The notes under the pieces: generated by a model
What the model was told of the DNA's origin: nothing
What the model saw: only the letters and a program-made list of their open reading frames with translations
Database searches by the model: none
Shown: piece after piece, positions 17,750 to 25,644 of the stretch
Layout: each line of letters opens with the position of its first letter
Position numbering within the stretch: the stretch's first letter is position 1
Program-made: the position numbers and the translations under genes
Assembly (NCBI GenBank): GCA_937960785.1
Contig: CALGOZ010000031.1
Location: forward strand, 4,111-68,110
Length of the DNA: 64,000 nt
Direction: 5' to 3'
DNA from: an uncultured Pseudogracilibacillus sp.
GTDB lineage: Bacteria; Bacillota; Bacilli; Bacillales; Amphibacillaceae

Positions 17750-17800
17750 AAAAGGATTGACTGACTTCATCTCTAAATAATGAAGTTCAACCAATCCTTG
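17750..17800 (-). terminator. probable spo0A terminator
   Basis: AAGGATTG and ACTTCAT arms (17752-17770) pair imperfectly with ATGAAGT and CAATCCTT (17780-17799). On the minus strand the stem is followed by TTTTC. It lies 75 bases past the spo0A stop. The remaining 17647-17750 shows nothing else. Confidence 0.5.
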
Positions 17801-17873
17801 TATTAAAAGTTCTTGTTATCTATTCTATAACAATGGAAATGAAAATAAAATTACTCCACTTACTAATTGACGA

Positions 17874-18659
17874 TTATGACGGCATAACTCGATATTCAAG
17901 CCTCAATTTATCAGCGACCATCGCAATGAATTCACTATTAGTCGGTTTTGCTTTCGATACATTAATTGTATAGCCGAATAGTTCGGTAATTGAATCGATA
18001 TTACCTCGATTCCAAGCGACCTCAATGGCATGACGAATAGCCCGTTCTACTCGGGATGCGGTCGTGTTATATTTCTTTGCTATATCGGGATATAAAATTT
18101 TTGTAATCGAACCGAGTAATTCGATATCTTCGTATACCATCATAATTGCTTCTCGTAAATATAAGTACCCTTTAATGTGAGCTGGTACACCGATATCGTG
18201 CATGATGTCTGTAATTTTTGCTTCTAAATCGACTTCACGTTTTACTTGTTGTGGTTGCTCAACAAATTGATGTTCTGTAAAGTCACCTTTATGGACTTCA
18301 CGAATTTTCGTTACTAAGTGATCAAAATCAAATGGTTTTAAAATAAAGTAATGAGCTCCTAATTGAACAGCCTGACGCATTACGTCTTCTTGTCCAAAGG
18401 CAGTTAACATAATGATACGAGGCTTCTTCAAATCTTCTGCTTGTCTTATCTTTTTAAGCACTGTCAATCCATCTACATGAGGCATTATAAGGTCTAAAAT
18501 AACGATATCCGGTTCTAAGTCCTGAATTAATTGTAACGATTTCATCCCGTTGAAACTTACTCCGACAACTTCCATATCAGGCTCATTGTTTAAATAATCT
18601 TCCATGATATGTACTAACTCTTCGTTGTCATCGATAATACAAATTGAAATCTTCTCCAA
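17874..18659 (-). CDS. spo0A: sporulation master regulator Spo0A
   Basis: Response regulator at the end of the sporulation phosphorelay. The N-terminal receiver has the acidic pair DD10-11 (IIDDNEE), the phosphorylated Asp56 ([13 protein letters not shown]) and Lys in ILKPFD. After a Gln-rich linker the C-terminal DNA-binding domain is nearly invariant ([16 protein letters not shown], recognition helix [17 protein letters not shown]). 261 residues. The start is TTG 18659 (MEKISIC), comparable to the GTG start of B. subtilis. Single gene, last of the spoIVB-spo0A pair, with its own sigma-H type promoter. Confidence 0.97.
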   Translation of the reverse strand: MEKISICIIDDNEELVHIMEDYLNNEPDMEVVGVSFNGMKSLQLIQDLEPDIVILDLIMPHVDGLTVLKKIRQAEDLKKPRIIMLTAFGQEDVMRQAVQLGAHYFILKPFDFDHLVTKIREVHKGDFTEHQFVEQPQQVKREVDLEAKITDIMHDIGVPAHIKGYLYLREAIMMVYEDIELLGSITKILYPDIAKKYNTTASRVERAIRHAIEVAWNRGNIDSITELFGYTINVSKAKPTNSEFIAMVADKLRLEYRVMPS

Positions 18660-18699
18660 ATTTAGACACCATCCTTATATTTACTCTCTCGCTAATACT

Positions 18700-18727
18700 A
18701 TTCGACACAATGGTGAAAAATCCCTTT
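18700..18727 (-). promoter_or_regulatory. sigma-H promoter of spo0A with an overlapping 0A box
   Basis: Minus-strand AAAGGGATTT (-35, 18727-18718) and GTCGAATAG (-10 region) have the spacing of a sigma-H promoter. The heptamer TGTCGAA at 18707-18701 is an exact Spo0A box and overlaps the -10, so phosphorylated Spo0A can control its own gene, as in B. subtilis. Confidence 0.65.
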
Positions 18728-18731
18728 AATT

Positions 18732-18764
18732 TGTAAAAAAACTCTCTGATTTTCATCAGAGAGC
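18732..18764 (-). terminator. spoIVB terminator containing its stop codon
   Basis: Arms CTCTCTGAT (18743-18751) and ATCAGAGAG (18756-18764) enclose the loop TTTC, and the minus strand continues with eight T. The TGA stop of spoIVB is part of the stem. Confidence 0.88.
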
Positions 18765-20030
18765 TTTTGCAAATTGTTTCCCTTCTTCTTCAAATAGGTC
18801 GATTTCTGCTTCTTGGAGCATCCATTCGATATGCACACCGTAGCCTGAAGTTGGGTCATTTACGAACACGTGAGTAACAGCACCGATTAACTTCTCATCT
18901 TGAATAATCGGACTTCCGCTCATTCCTTGGACAATGCCACCGGTTTTATCTAAGAGTCGTTCATCCGTTACTTTTATAATCATTCCTTTTGTTGATGGGT
19001 AGGTTTGTGGAATTGAATTTACAATTTCGATATCGAATTTTTCCACCTTGTCACCTTCAACGACCGTTAATATATGAGCTGGGCCCTTTTTTACTTCTTT
19101 TGCTAAGCCGATTGGAAGTGGTTTTTGTTCATTTTTAATCTTTTTTGGATCAATCGTACCGAAAATACCGAAGGGGCTATTTTTTTCAATCGTACCTAAT
19201 TTTTCATCCTGCATTGAAAACTCAGCTTGTTTTTCTCCTGGTAAACCTCGGTTTCCCTTTTCGATATGAGTAATTGAAGAATGGACGATTTTCCCATGAT
19301 GAATTTCGATTGGCTTTTTCGTATCGGCATCAGAAATAACATGGCCTAATGCACCGTATTTTCCTGTAGTACGATCATAAAAAGAAACAGTACCGATTCC
19401 TGTTGTTGAATCCCGAATGTAGACGCCAATTTGATAGGAGTCATCTTTTTTGTTATAGGTCGGCTGTAATTTCGTTTCGATAAATTCTTTTCCTCTTTTT
19501 AATTTTATGGCGATTTTTTTATTATTCTCTCCTGCGAATTGCACAATTTCTTTAATATCGGTTAGTTTTTTAATTTTTTTACCGTCCATCTCAACGATTA
19601 TATCCCCGATTTTAATGTTGGCGTCTTCTGCGGGGGATTTTTCCTTCTCTACATTGGAGACTAAATGATGCCCTACGACAAGAACCCCTCTCGTATGCAG
19701 TTGGACTCCAATCGATTGTCCACCTGGAACGATTTCATGTTGTTTTAAAACGTTGACGTCGACTTTTTTAATGGGGAAGTTACCTACTTTATAGACGATT
19801 TCATTTTCGGTTACTTCGGAAGGATGCAAATCGATATTCGTTAAAAATGGATAATTCGTTTCTTTTTTTGTATGATTGGTTGGGACGGAGGCGACAGATT
19901 CACGGTGGTCGACGGTTATATCGTTCGGAATAGAAAGGTACTGTTGAACCTTTGGTATTTGTAAAGGAATAATTAAAAATAAAATGAATAATATACCAAT
20001 CAAAAGTTTCCTTTTTCGTTTCCACGACAT
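18756..20030 (-). CDS. spoIVB: SpoIVB signalling serine peptidase
   Basis: Forespore-secreted serine protease (family S55) that triggers pro-sigma-K processing. An N-terminal transmembrane helix (LLIGILFILFLIIPLQI) targets it to the intermembrane space. A PDZ domain follows (GVLVVGHHLVSNVEKEKSPAEDANIKIGD region in the second hundred residues). The peptidase domain has the His of GALGHVISDADT and the catalytic Ser in GMSGSPI. The frame opens with GTG at 20042 inside the ribosome binding site; I prefer ATG 20030, giving 424 residues, close to the 426 of B. subtilis. It lies between recN and spo0A as in that species. Confidence 0.95.
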   Translation of the reverse strand: MSWKRKRKLLIGILFILFLIIPLQIPKVQQYLSIPNDITVDHRESVASVPTNHTKKETNYPFLTNIDLHPSEVTENEIVYKVGNFPIKKVDVNVLKQHEIVPGGQSIGVQLHTRGVLVVGHHLVSNVEKEKSPAEDANIKIGDIIVEMDGKKIKKLTDIKEIVQFAGENNKKIAIKLKRGKEFIETKLQPTYNKKDDSYQIGVYIRDSTTGIGTVSFYDRTTGKYGALGHVISDADTKKPIEIHHGKIVHSSITHIEKGNRGLPGEKQAEFSMQDEKLGTIEKNSPFGIFGTIDPKKIKNEQKPLPIGLAKEVKKGPAHILTVVEGDKVEKFDIEIVNSIPQTYPSTKGMIIKVTDERLLDKTGGIVQGMSGSPIIQDEKLIGAVTHVFVNDPTSGYGVHIEWMLQEAEIDLFEEEGKQFAKAL

Positions 20031-20046
20031 CGCATTGTACACTCCC

Positions 20047-20112
20047 CTTAAAAACAGATTGGCTTTTGATTGAACCGGTATATTTAATGTGACCTAATCA
20101 ATCTGTTTTTAA
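20047..20112 (-). terminator. long hairpin between recN and spoIVB
   Basis: AAAACAGATTG (20050-20060) and CAATCTGTTTT (20099-20109) pair perfectly around a loop of 38 bases, and T runs flank both sides. It would end recN transcripts, but the long loop makes it weak. The rest of 20113-20202 shows nothing clear. Confidence 0.4.
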
Positions 20113-20202
20113 ACGAGAGAAACTTAAGAAAAAATGTTTATCATTACCTAAATAAGTGTAAAATGTATCGTGTATAAAAAAGATATCATCAAGCAAGCTA
20201 TA

Positions 20203-21918
20203 TTATGAAGATGGAAACTTTCCCCTTACTAATTTTTTAAACGTATTCGTTAAGTCGACCAATTCTTGGGCATGTTCTAAGGCGGATTCCGTTAACTTGG
20301 TGCCGGTCATCATTTTTCCTAATTCGTTAATCGTCTCGTCCTCCGTTAATTGACGGACTGACGTAGATGTTCGATCTCCGCTAACTTCTTTTTTGATTAA
20401 TAAATGTTGATCAGCCATTGCGGCGACTTGGGGTAAATGAGTGATACATAATGTCTGTGTCGTGGTCGAAATTTGATACATTTTTTCCGCAATCGCTTGA
20501 GCGACCCGACCACTAACCCCAGCATCAATTTCATCGAAAATAACGGTTTGGATTAAATCGTGTTCTGCTAATATTTTTTTCAAACCGAGCATAATTCGAG
20601 ACATTTCACCGCCAGAAGCGATTTTGTCTAATGGTTTTAATGGTTCTCCTACATTCGTCGATAACATAAAGGTAACGTTGTCTAGACCATCTTTTGTTAG
20701 TTCTTTTCTTTCATTTGGAGCAAAATACACAGAAATTCGAGCGTTTTCTAAATATAAATCGTCTAATTCTTTTTGTAAATCTTTCTCTAATTGACGGGCT
20801 GTTTTTTTTCGAATTTTGTGTAATTGTTGGGCAATATTTTGTGCTTCTTCTTCTTTTTCTTCGATTTCTTTTTGAATTAATTCAATTCGCTCATCACGAT
20901 TTGTAAGTTCATCGATTTCTTCCGCAATTTTTGCTTTATATTCGAGCATTGCCGCGACGGTTTGACCATATTTTTTCCGTAAACGATTTAACTCATTCAA
21001 GCGGGCTTCAATATCATTTAAACGGTTTTCATCAAAATATAATGTATCTTTATAATCGTTAATTTGAAATGTCATATCTTCCAGTTGATAATAAAGGTTC
21101 GTCAAAGTTTCTTGTTGCTTTTTAATAAAGCTATCGTGTACGGCTGCTTTTTCCAATGCATCTTTCGCTATATGTACACTTTCTAATCCTTTACCTTCCC
21201 CTTGCAAGGCGTGATAAGCTTCTTGAAGAGCAATAAAGATTTGTTCAAAATTTTGCAATTGCTTTCGTTCTTCTTCAAGCTTTTCATCTTCACCTTCGAC
21301 TAAATTTGCTTGTTCCAATTCATTAAACTGAAATTGTAATAAGTCAAGACGATGGGCTAGTTCTTGTTCATCAGTGTAAAGTTTATCGTATTTTTGCTGT
21401 AAAGATAGCAATTGTTTGTATACCGTTTTATATTTGGTATAAATTGGTCCTATCTCTGCCTTGTTGTATTGATCTAATAATGTTAAGTGTTGCTGAGCTT
21501 GTAATAAATGTAGCGTATCGTGTTGGCTATGTATTTGCGTAATCAAATCGCCGATTTCTTTAAGGACTGAAAGTGTAACAAGTTTATGATTGACCCGACA
21601 GACAGTTTTGCCATTTTTATTTAAAATTCGCTCTAAGATTAATACGTCGTCTTCTTGAGGGATATCGTAGCTTTTACATACTTGTTTAATATTGGCTTTG
21701 TTAGATGTAAGTTCAAATTGGCCGACGATTTCCGCCCGTTCTTCACCATGCTTAATAAATTGGCTCGAAGCTCTACCACCAATTAACAAATGAACTGCAT
21801 CAATTATAATCGATTTTCCTGCTCCTGTTTCTCCGGTCAATACTGTTAAACCGTCGGTGAAAGATATAGATATTTCATCGATAATAGCGAAGTTGCGAAT
21901 CGACAAATGTGTAATCAT
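20203..21918 (-). CDS. recN: DNA repair protein RecN
   Basis: SMC-like ATPase that gathers broken DNA ends for recombination. Walker A GETGAGKS is near residue 30. Two long coiled-coil arms fill residues about 150-370 with heptad-rich Glu/Gln/Leu sequence. The C-terminal head carries the ABC signature LASGGEMSRIMLGLK, Walker B TVIFDEIDAGVSG and the ITHLPQVAA switch. 571 residues, the usual length. It starts at ATG 21918 after AGAGGTGA. It lies 36 bases downstream of argR, so both probably share one transcript. Confidence 0.96.
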   Translation of the reverse strand: MITHLSIRNFAIIDEISISFTDGLTVLTGETGAGKSIIIDAVHLLIGGRASSQFIKHGEERAEIVGQFELTSNKANIKQVCKSYDIPQEDDVLILERILNKNGKTVCRVNHKLVTLSVLKEIGDLITQIHSQHDTLHLLQAQQHLTLLDQYNKAEIGPIYTKYKTVYKQLLSLQQKYDKLYTDEQELAHRLDLLQFQFNELEQANLVEGEDEKLEEERKQLQNFEQIFIALQEAYHALQGEGKGLESVHIAKDALEKAAVHDSFIKKQQETLTNLYYQLEDMTFQINDYKDTLYFDENRLNDIEARLNELNRLRKKYGQTVAAMLEYKAKIAEEIDELTNRDERIELIQKEIEEKEEEAQNIAQQLHKIRKKTARQLEKDLQKELDDLYLENARISVYFAPNERKELTKDGLDNVTFMLSTNVGEPLKPLDKIASGGEMSRIMLGLKKILAEHDLIQTVIFDEIDAGVSGRVAQAIAEKMYQISTTTQTLCITHLPQVAAMADQHLLIKKEVSGDRTSTSVRQLTEDETINELGKMMTGTKLTESALEHAQELVDLTNTFKKLVRGKFPSS

Positions 21919-21954
21919 TTGACCCCGTCACCTCTTTCGTTTAACGACGATTCG

Positions 21955-22404
21955 TTAAAGCATTTCGTTAAAACGTTTGACAACTTCCTTAGTTTGTTCA
22001 GTTGTACGACATAAGATAAGACATGTATCATCACCGCAAATCGTTCCCATTATTTCTTCCCAATCTAAATCATCGATTAAGGCTCCTACTGCATTTGCGT
22101 TTCCGGGTAAAGTTTTTAATACGATAAAGTTTTCAGCATGATCTAAACTGACAAAAGCCTCCACCATTCTGTGTTTTAACTTCTCTTCTGCATCATAGCG
22201 TGGTTTTGTCGGTACACCATATTTATACCGTCCGGATGATGATGGAATTTTAATTAAATGCATCTCCTTAATATCGCGGGAAACAGTTGCTTGAGTTACA
22301 TTAAAGCCGAGATTTTTTAAACGCTCAACTAGCTCATCTTGAGTTTCGATATCATGTTCTGCGATTAGTTCCCTAATTTTAATATGGCGTTTTGCTTTGC
22401 TCAT
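21955..22404 (-). CDS. argR: arginine repressor ArgR/AhrC
   Basis: Hexameric arginine-dependent regulator of arginine synthesis and catabolism. The N-terminal winged helix contains the [13 protein letters not shown] recognition region after TQATV. The C-terminal domain has [15 protein letters not shown] and the [14 protein letters not shown] motif, whose Asp residues bind arginine. 149 residues, as in B. subtilis AhrC. ATG 22404 follows GAGGA. It stands 17 bases after tlyA and before recN, the standard Bacillales order. Confidence 0.95.
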   Translation of the reverse strand: MSKAKRHIKIRELIAEHDIETQDELVERLKNLGFNVTQATVSRDIKEMHLIKIPSSSGRYKYGVPTKPRYDAEEKLKHRMVEAFVSLDHAENFIVLKTLPGNANAVGALIDDLDWEEIMGTICGDDTCLILCRTTEQTKEVVKRFNEML

Positions 22405-22421
22405 AGTAATCCTCCCAGTAA

Positions 22422-23237
22422 TTAATTCAACGTTCGATGAGCTTCTTCTACAACAGATGTTATTAACGATTCGACGTTTTCAGTCGTTTTGTTTTTATTT
22501 ATATTGTTCCAACCTAAATGAATTAAGTATTCTATATTACCTTCACTACCAGTTATTGGTGAATATGTTACATTTAAAAATTGAAAGCCTTCATCTTGTG
22601 AAAATTGAATAATATTTTCTAGTACTTCTTTATGGATGCGTGGATCGCGTACGATTCCTTTTTTTCCGACTTGATTTTGTTCCGCTTCAAATTGAGGTTT
22701 TACTAAAGCGATTACTTCACTGTTTTCTTGTAATAGCTTCTTTAAAACCGGTAAGATTAAGCGGAGTGAGATAAATGATACGTCGATTGTCGCATAATTT
22801 GGTAAGCCGTGTTCGAATAGCTCTTTCGTTACATAACGAAAGTTCGTTCGTTCATGAACGTGTACTCGTTCATCACTACGCAATTTCCAAGCTAACTGAT
22901 TGTAACCGACATCAATTGCATACACTTGGGCCGCGTCGTTTTGTAGTGCACAATCGGTAAATCCTCCGGTTGAAGAACCAATATCGACGACAGTTTTACC
23001 AGCGATTGATGTTTCAAAGCTCTTGAGCGCCCTTTCTAATTTATAACCACCTCGACCTACGTAACGTAACGTTTCTTTTAAATGGAGTGGTATCGATTCA
23101 TCGACTTTCATTCCAGGTTTATCGAGGCGTTCGTTTTCAGAAAACACAAGCCCAGCCATTATTAATCGTTTTGCTTTTTCCCGGCTATCGACTAAATTTC
23201 TTTTTACAAGTAACACATCTAATCGTTCTTTTCCCAT
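22422..23237 (-). CDS. tlyA: TlyA-family rRNA methyltransferase / haemolysin-like protein (YqxC)
   Basis: Predicted 2'-O-ribose methyltransferase of rRNA. The N-terminal S4 RNA-binding domain ([22 protein letters not shown]) is followed by an FtsJ-type Rossmann domain with the SAM site [14 protein letters not shown] and the catalytic Lys and Asp residues of the family. 271 residues. B. subtilis yqxC sits in the same place, between dxs and ahrC, but here the gene directly upstream is oapA rather than dxs. Confidence 0.9.
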   Translation of the reverse strand: MGKERLDVLLVKRNLVDSREKAKRLIMAGLVFSENERLDKPGMKVDESIPLHLKETLRYVGRGGYKLERALKSFETSIAGKTVVDIGSSTGGFTDCALQNDAAQVYAIDVGYNQLAWKLRSDERVHVHERTNFRYVTKELFEHGLPNYATIDVSFISLRLILPVLKKLLQENSEVIALVKPQFEAEQNQVGKKGIVRDPRIHKEVLENIIQFSQDEGFQFLNVTYSPITGSEGNIEYLIHLGWNNINKNKTTENVESLITSVVEEAHRTLN

Positions 23238-23256
23238 GTATGTACCTACTGTTCCT

Positions 23257-23838
23257 TTATCTTTTTTTCTGCTTGAATATTGTAATTTTTAACTTATTTT
23301 CAATAAAATAAACGACTTTCCCCGTATATAAAAGGATATTTGTCGAGTAATGAATTGCATAATACTTTCCGAATGCTTTTCCTCCTACTGTTAACGCAGC
23401 AATAAAACTCGTCAAAACAGTCGATATAACAATTTGAAACGTCGAACCGTCCGAATAACGGAACAGGTTTGTAATTTGTAAAATTACAATCGTTAAGGCA
23501 GAACCACTAACAATTCCTGATATATCCCCAATTACATCATTGGAAAAGCTAGCGACTTTTTCTGCATTTCGATGGATTAATACGGCCTCTCGAGCACCTT
23601 TAACTTTTTCCGCTGCCATCGCATGCAATGGAGCCGCTTTTGCTGCTGCAGCTGCGATACCGAGCATGTCGAAAATAATCCCGATAAAAACAATAATTAA
23701 TACGATGATAAAGCCGATAATCCAAGATACACTTCCTAATAACGAGGAAGAAAAGCTGGAAAAAATAGCCGCTAACACGAATGTGATAACGGCTATCGTT
23801 AAACTAAATTTTACAGATTCTTTCGTTCGATCGTTCAT
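23257..23838 (-). CDS. oapA: OLE-associated membrane protein OapA (CNNM/DUF21-like)
   Basis: Integral membrane protein whose gene follows the OLE RNA, as in Bacillus halodurans, where OapA binds this RNA and brings it to the membrane. I see four hydrophobic segments: FSLTIAVITFVLAAIF, IIGFIIVLIIVFIGIIF, the IVSGSALTIVILQ region and IVISTVLTSFIAALTV. A conserved central stretch (HAMAAEKVKGAREA, then NDVIGDISGI) resembles the DUF21 core of CorB/CNNM magnesium transporters. The frame is open to ATG 23880, but neither that ATG nor the one at 23859 has a Shine-Dalgarno sequence. ATG 23838 follows TAAGG, so I take it, with moderate certainty. The identity rests on the RNA next door. Confidence 0.8.
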   Translation of the reverse strand: MNDRTKESVKFSLTIAVITFVLAAIFSSFSSSLLGSVSWIIGFIIVLIIVFIGIIFDMLGIAAAAAKAAPLHAMAAEKVKGAREAVLIHRNAEKVASFSNDVIGDISGIVSGSALTIVILQITNLFRYSDGSTFQIVISTVLTSFIAALTVGGKAFGKYYAIHYSTNILLYTGKVVYFIENKLKITIFKQKKR

Positions 23839-23881
23839 ATCATCAAACCTTACGTTCATATGTAATGTAGGAATGGCCATT

Positions 23882-24474
23882 TAAAAAGTTAAGACTGCGG
23901 CTTAGGTCCAGTAGGTTTTCCCATGTAGATACCCCGTGTCGCCACGAAGGCAGTTCCCTTTTAAATCTACATTAACCCCGTCGCCGGAGGTTAGACTGGA
24001 TTACCACTTAGTCCGCACTATAATCCTTTTTAAATGTCGTAACAGAACAGCCTAGGAGCTTTCCTCTAAAAGTCTTTGACCTATTCCTAGCCTCTTTTGC
24101 AACGCTGATTTCATAGAATAAAGAAACGAATTAGTGGCCAGCTAAATTCGAATCCAAAGTTCTAATCCCCTCAGCAGTCACTCAAGGCAGGCTACGCTGT
24201 TTAACGAGGATTAAAAACCAATCCTCAACAGGTTCATACCCCATTTCATAACTAACTTCGCTTGCGAACTTAGTTACAAAGATGGGCCTCCGCGGTAATT
24301 GGGTCAACGCCCACATGCCTTTGTGGATCGCCCAAAAACCTTAACTCCCAGCATCGACCCAGGGCTGGGCGCCCCAAGCCGACACAAGGAACTTCATCGA
24401 TGTGCCCTTTGGCGGATTTTTAGGCCCGCCTTCAGAATAGGAGGACTAACTAGGATACTGCACCATTCCCTTTT
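23882..24474 (-). ncRNA. ole: OLE RNA (ornate large extremophilic RNA)
   Basis: About 590 bases without a credible ORF between ispA and oapA, GC-rich in conserved-looking blocks, exactly where the OLE RNA lies in B. halodurans. The minus-strand RNA would start near GGGAATGGTGCAG (24470). It contains local hairpins: GGCGG with CCGCC near 24430-24411, AGTTCGC with GCGAAGT (24275-24250, one mismatch), GAGGATT with AATCCTC, and a long-range pair TGTAGAT with ATCTACA that closes its 3' domain. The length is close to the known 600 or so bases. The 3' end runs up to the oapA start. I recognise it by location, length, partner gene and structure; a covariance-model search would settle it. Confidence 0.85.
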
Positions 24475-24482
24475 GTATTTAT

Positions 24483-24491
24483 ATTATAGCA
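24483..24491 (-). promoter_or_regulatory. extended -10 promoter in front of the OLE RNA
   Basis: On the minus strand TGC-TATAAT at 24491-24483 is a perfect extended -10 element. The -35 region is poor. The expected start is near 24475, at the beginning of the OLE RNA, so the RNA may be transcribed separately from ispA. Confidence 0.55.
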
Positions 24492-24526
24492 TGAATGTTT
24501 GTTAAAATCTATGCCGTTACAATTTT

Positions 24527-25408
24527 CTATGATTCACGATTGCCGAAATATTTGACTAACTCGACTAAATAAGAACCGGTTGCTCCAGATCGTTCGAGCG
24601 CTTCTAAAGCAAGCTTTTCATATTCAGCCCGTTTTAATTTTGCCCCTTCTAATCCAAGTAAATTCGGGTAAGTGCTCTTTTCGTTTTCTGAATCGCTTCC
24701 AACTGGTTTACCTAATTTATCCGGATCCCCGACTACATCTAAAATATCGTCTTGAACTTGGAAAATTAAACCTAAGTAATCGGAAAAGGTTTGTAAATGT
24801 TCCCTTTGTTCTTCGGTTGCCCCCGCTAAATACGCTCCAGCCTCAACGGCAAAAGTGATTAATTTACCCGTTTTTAGACGGTGGACTGTTTCTAGTTCTT
24901 CGAGGGTAAGTTGCTTTCTTTCACCTTCAATATCTAACACTTGTCCTGCAACCATTCCTGCAGGCCCAGATGCTTCTGCTAGTTGTTTTGTAATATATAC
25001 TTTTTCTTCAGCTGTTAATAATGGATCTTCATTAACGATTTGAAAGCTAAAAGTTAACAGTCCATCACCGGCTAGAATAGCAGTGGCTTCATCGAATCGT
25101 TTATGATTTGTTAACATACCTCGGCGGTAATCATCATCGTCCATCGCTGGTAAATCATCGTGGATTAATGAATATGTATGGATCATCTCTAAAGCTGCAG
25201 CCGTGCGAAAAGCCTTTTCCACTCGATTTCCAAAAGATTGAAAGCTGGCAAATAATAAAACAGGACGGAGTCTTTTTCCACCGGCAAATAACGAATAAGC
25301 CATCGATTCGTATAATTTTTGTGGGATATTTTTCGTCAAGTAACGTTTCATTTCCCGTTCGATTGTATCTTTTCCTTGTTGAATATACTGCTCAATTGAA
25401 ATCGTCAT
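24527..25408 (-). CDS. ispA: farnesyl diphosphate synthase (IspA, YqiD)
   Basis: Condenses isopentenyl diphosphate with dimethylallyl and geranyl diphosphate to make farnesyl diphosphate for undecaprenyl, menaquinone and haem side chains. Both aspartate-rich motifs are present: the first in HDDLPAMDDDD and the second in FQVQDDILDVVGD. GGKRLRPVLLF is the conserved substrate-binding region. 293 residues. Its ATG overlaps the xseB stop by 4 bases (ATGA), so translation is coupled. Confidence 0.95.
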   Translation of the reverse strand: MTISIEQYIQQGKDTIEREMKRYLTKNIPQKLYESMAYSLFAGGKRLRPVLLFASFQSFGNRVEKAFRTAAALEMIHTYSLIHDDLPAMDDDDYRRGMLTNHKRFDEATAILAGDGLLTFSFQIVNEDPLLTAEEKVYITKQLAEASGPAGMVAGQVLDIEGERKQLTLEELETVHRLKTGKLITFAVEAGAYLAGATEEQREHLQTFSDYLGLIFQVQDDILDVVGDPDKLGKPVGSDSENEKSTYPNLLGLEGAKLKRAEYEKLALEALERSGATGSYLVELVKYFGNRES

Positions 25409-25644
25409 TCATCTAACTCCTCTTCTATCGTAAAGGGTTCTAATTCTCCTTCATCGTTTAAAACTTTAGCCATTTTTTCCTCAGCATTTTTTAGTTGCTC
25501 GTTGGAATGTTTTACTAACTCCATTCCTCTTTGATAGTACTCGATTAACTTTTCTAACGGTACTTCTTCTTTTTCTAACTCTTTGACGACTTGTTCTAAT
25601 TCACTTAATGCTTGCTCGAAACTTAATTTATTGTTTTTGCTCAT
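25405..25644 (-). CDS. xseB: exodeoxyribonuclease VII small subunit
   Basis: Small subunit of ExoVII, which degrades single-stranded DNA; several small subunits wrap around each large one. 79 residues, all helical, with the family pattern FEQALSELEQVVKELEKEEVPLE near the N terminus and an acidic tail. It starts at ATG 25644 behind AAAGGAGG. It overlaps xseA by 17 bases and ispA by 4. Confidence 0.93.
   Translation of the reverse strand: MSKNNKLSFEQALSELEQVVKELEKEEVPLEKLIEYYQRGMELVKHSNEQLKNAEEKMAKVLNDEGELEPFTIEEELDE

Noticed and set aside
24299..24505. 68-residue plus-strand frame opposite the OLE RNA
   Set aside because: The frame lies antisense to the structured RNA, has no ribosome binding site and no family resemblance.
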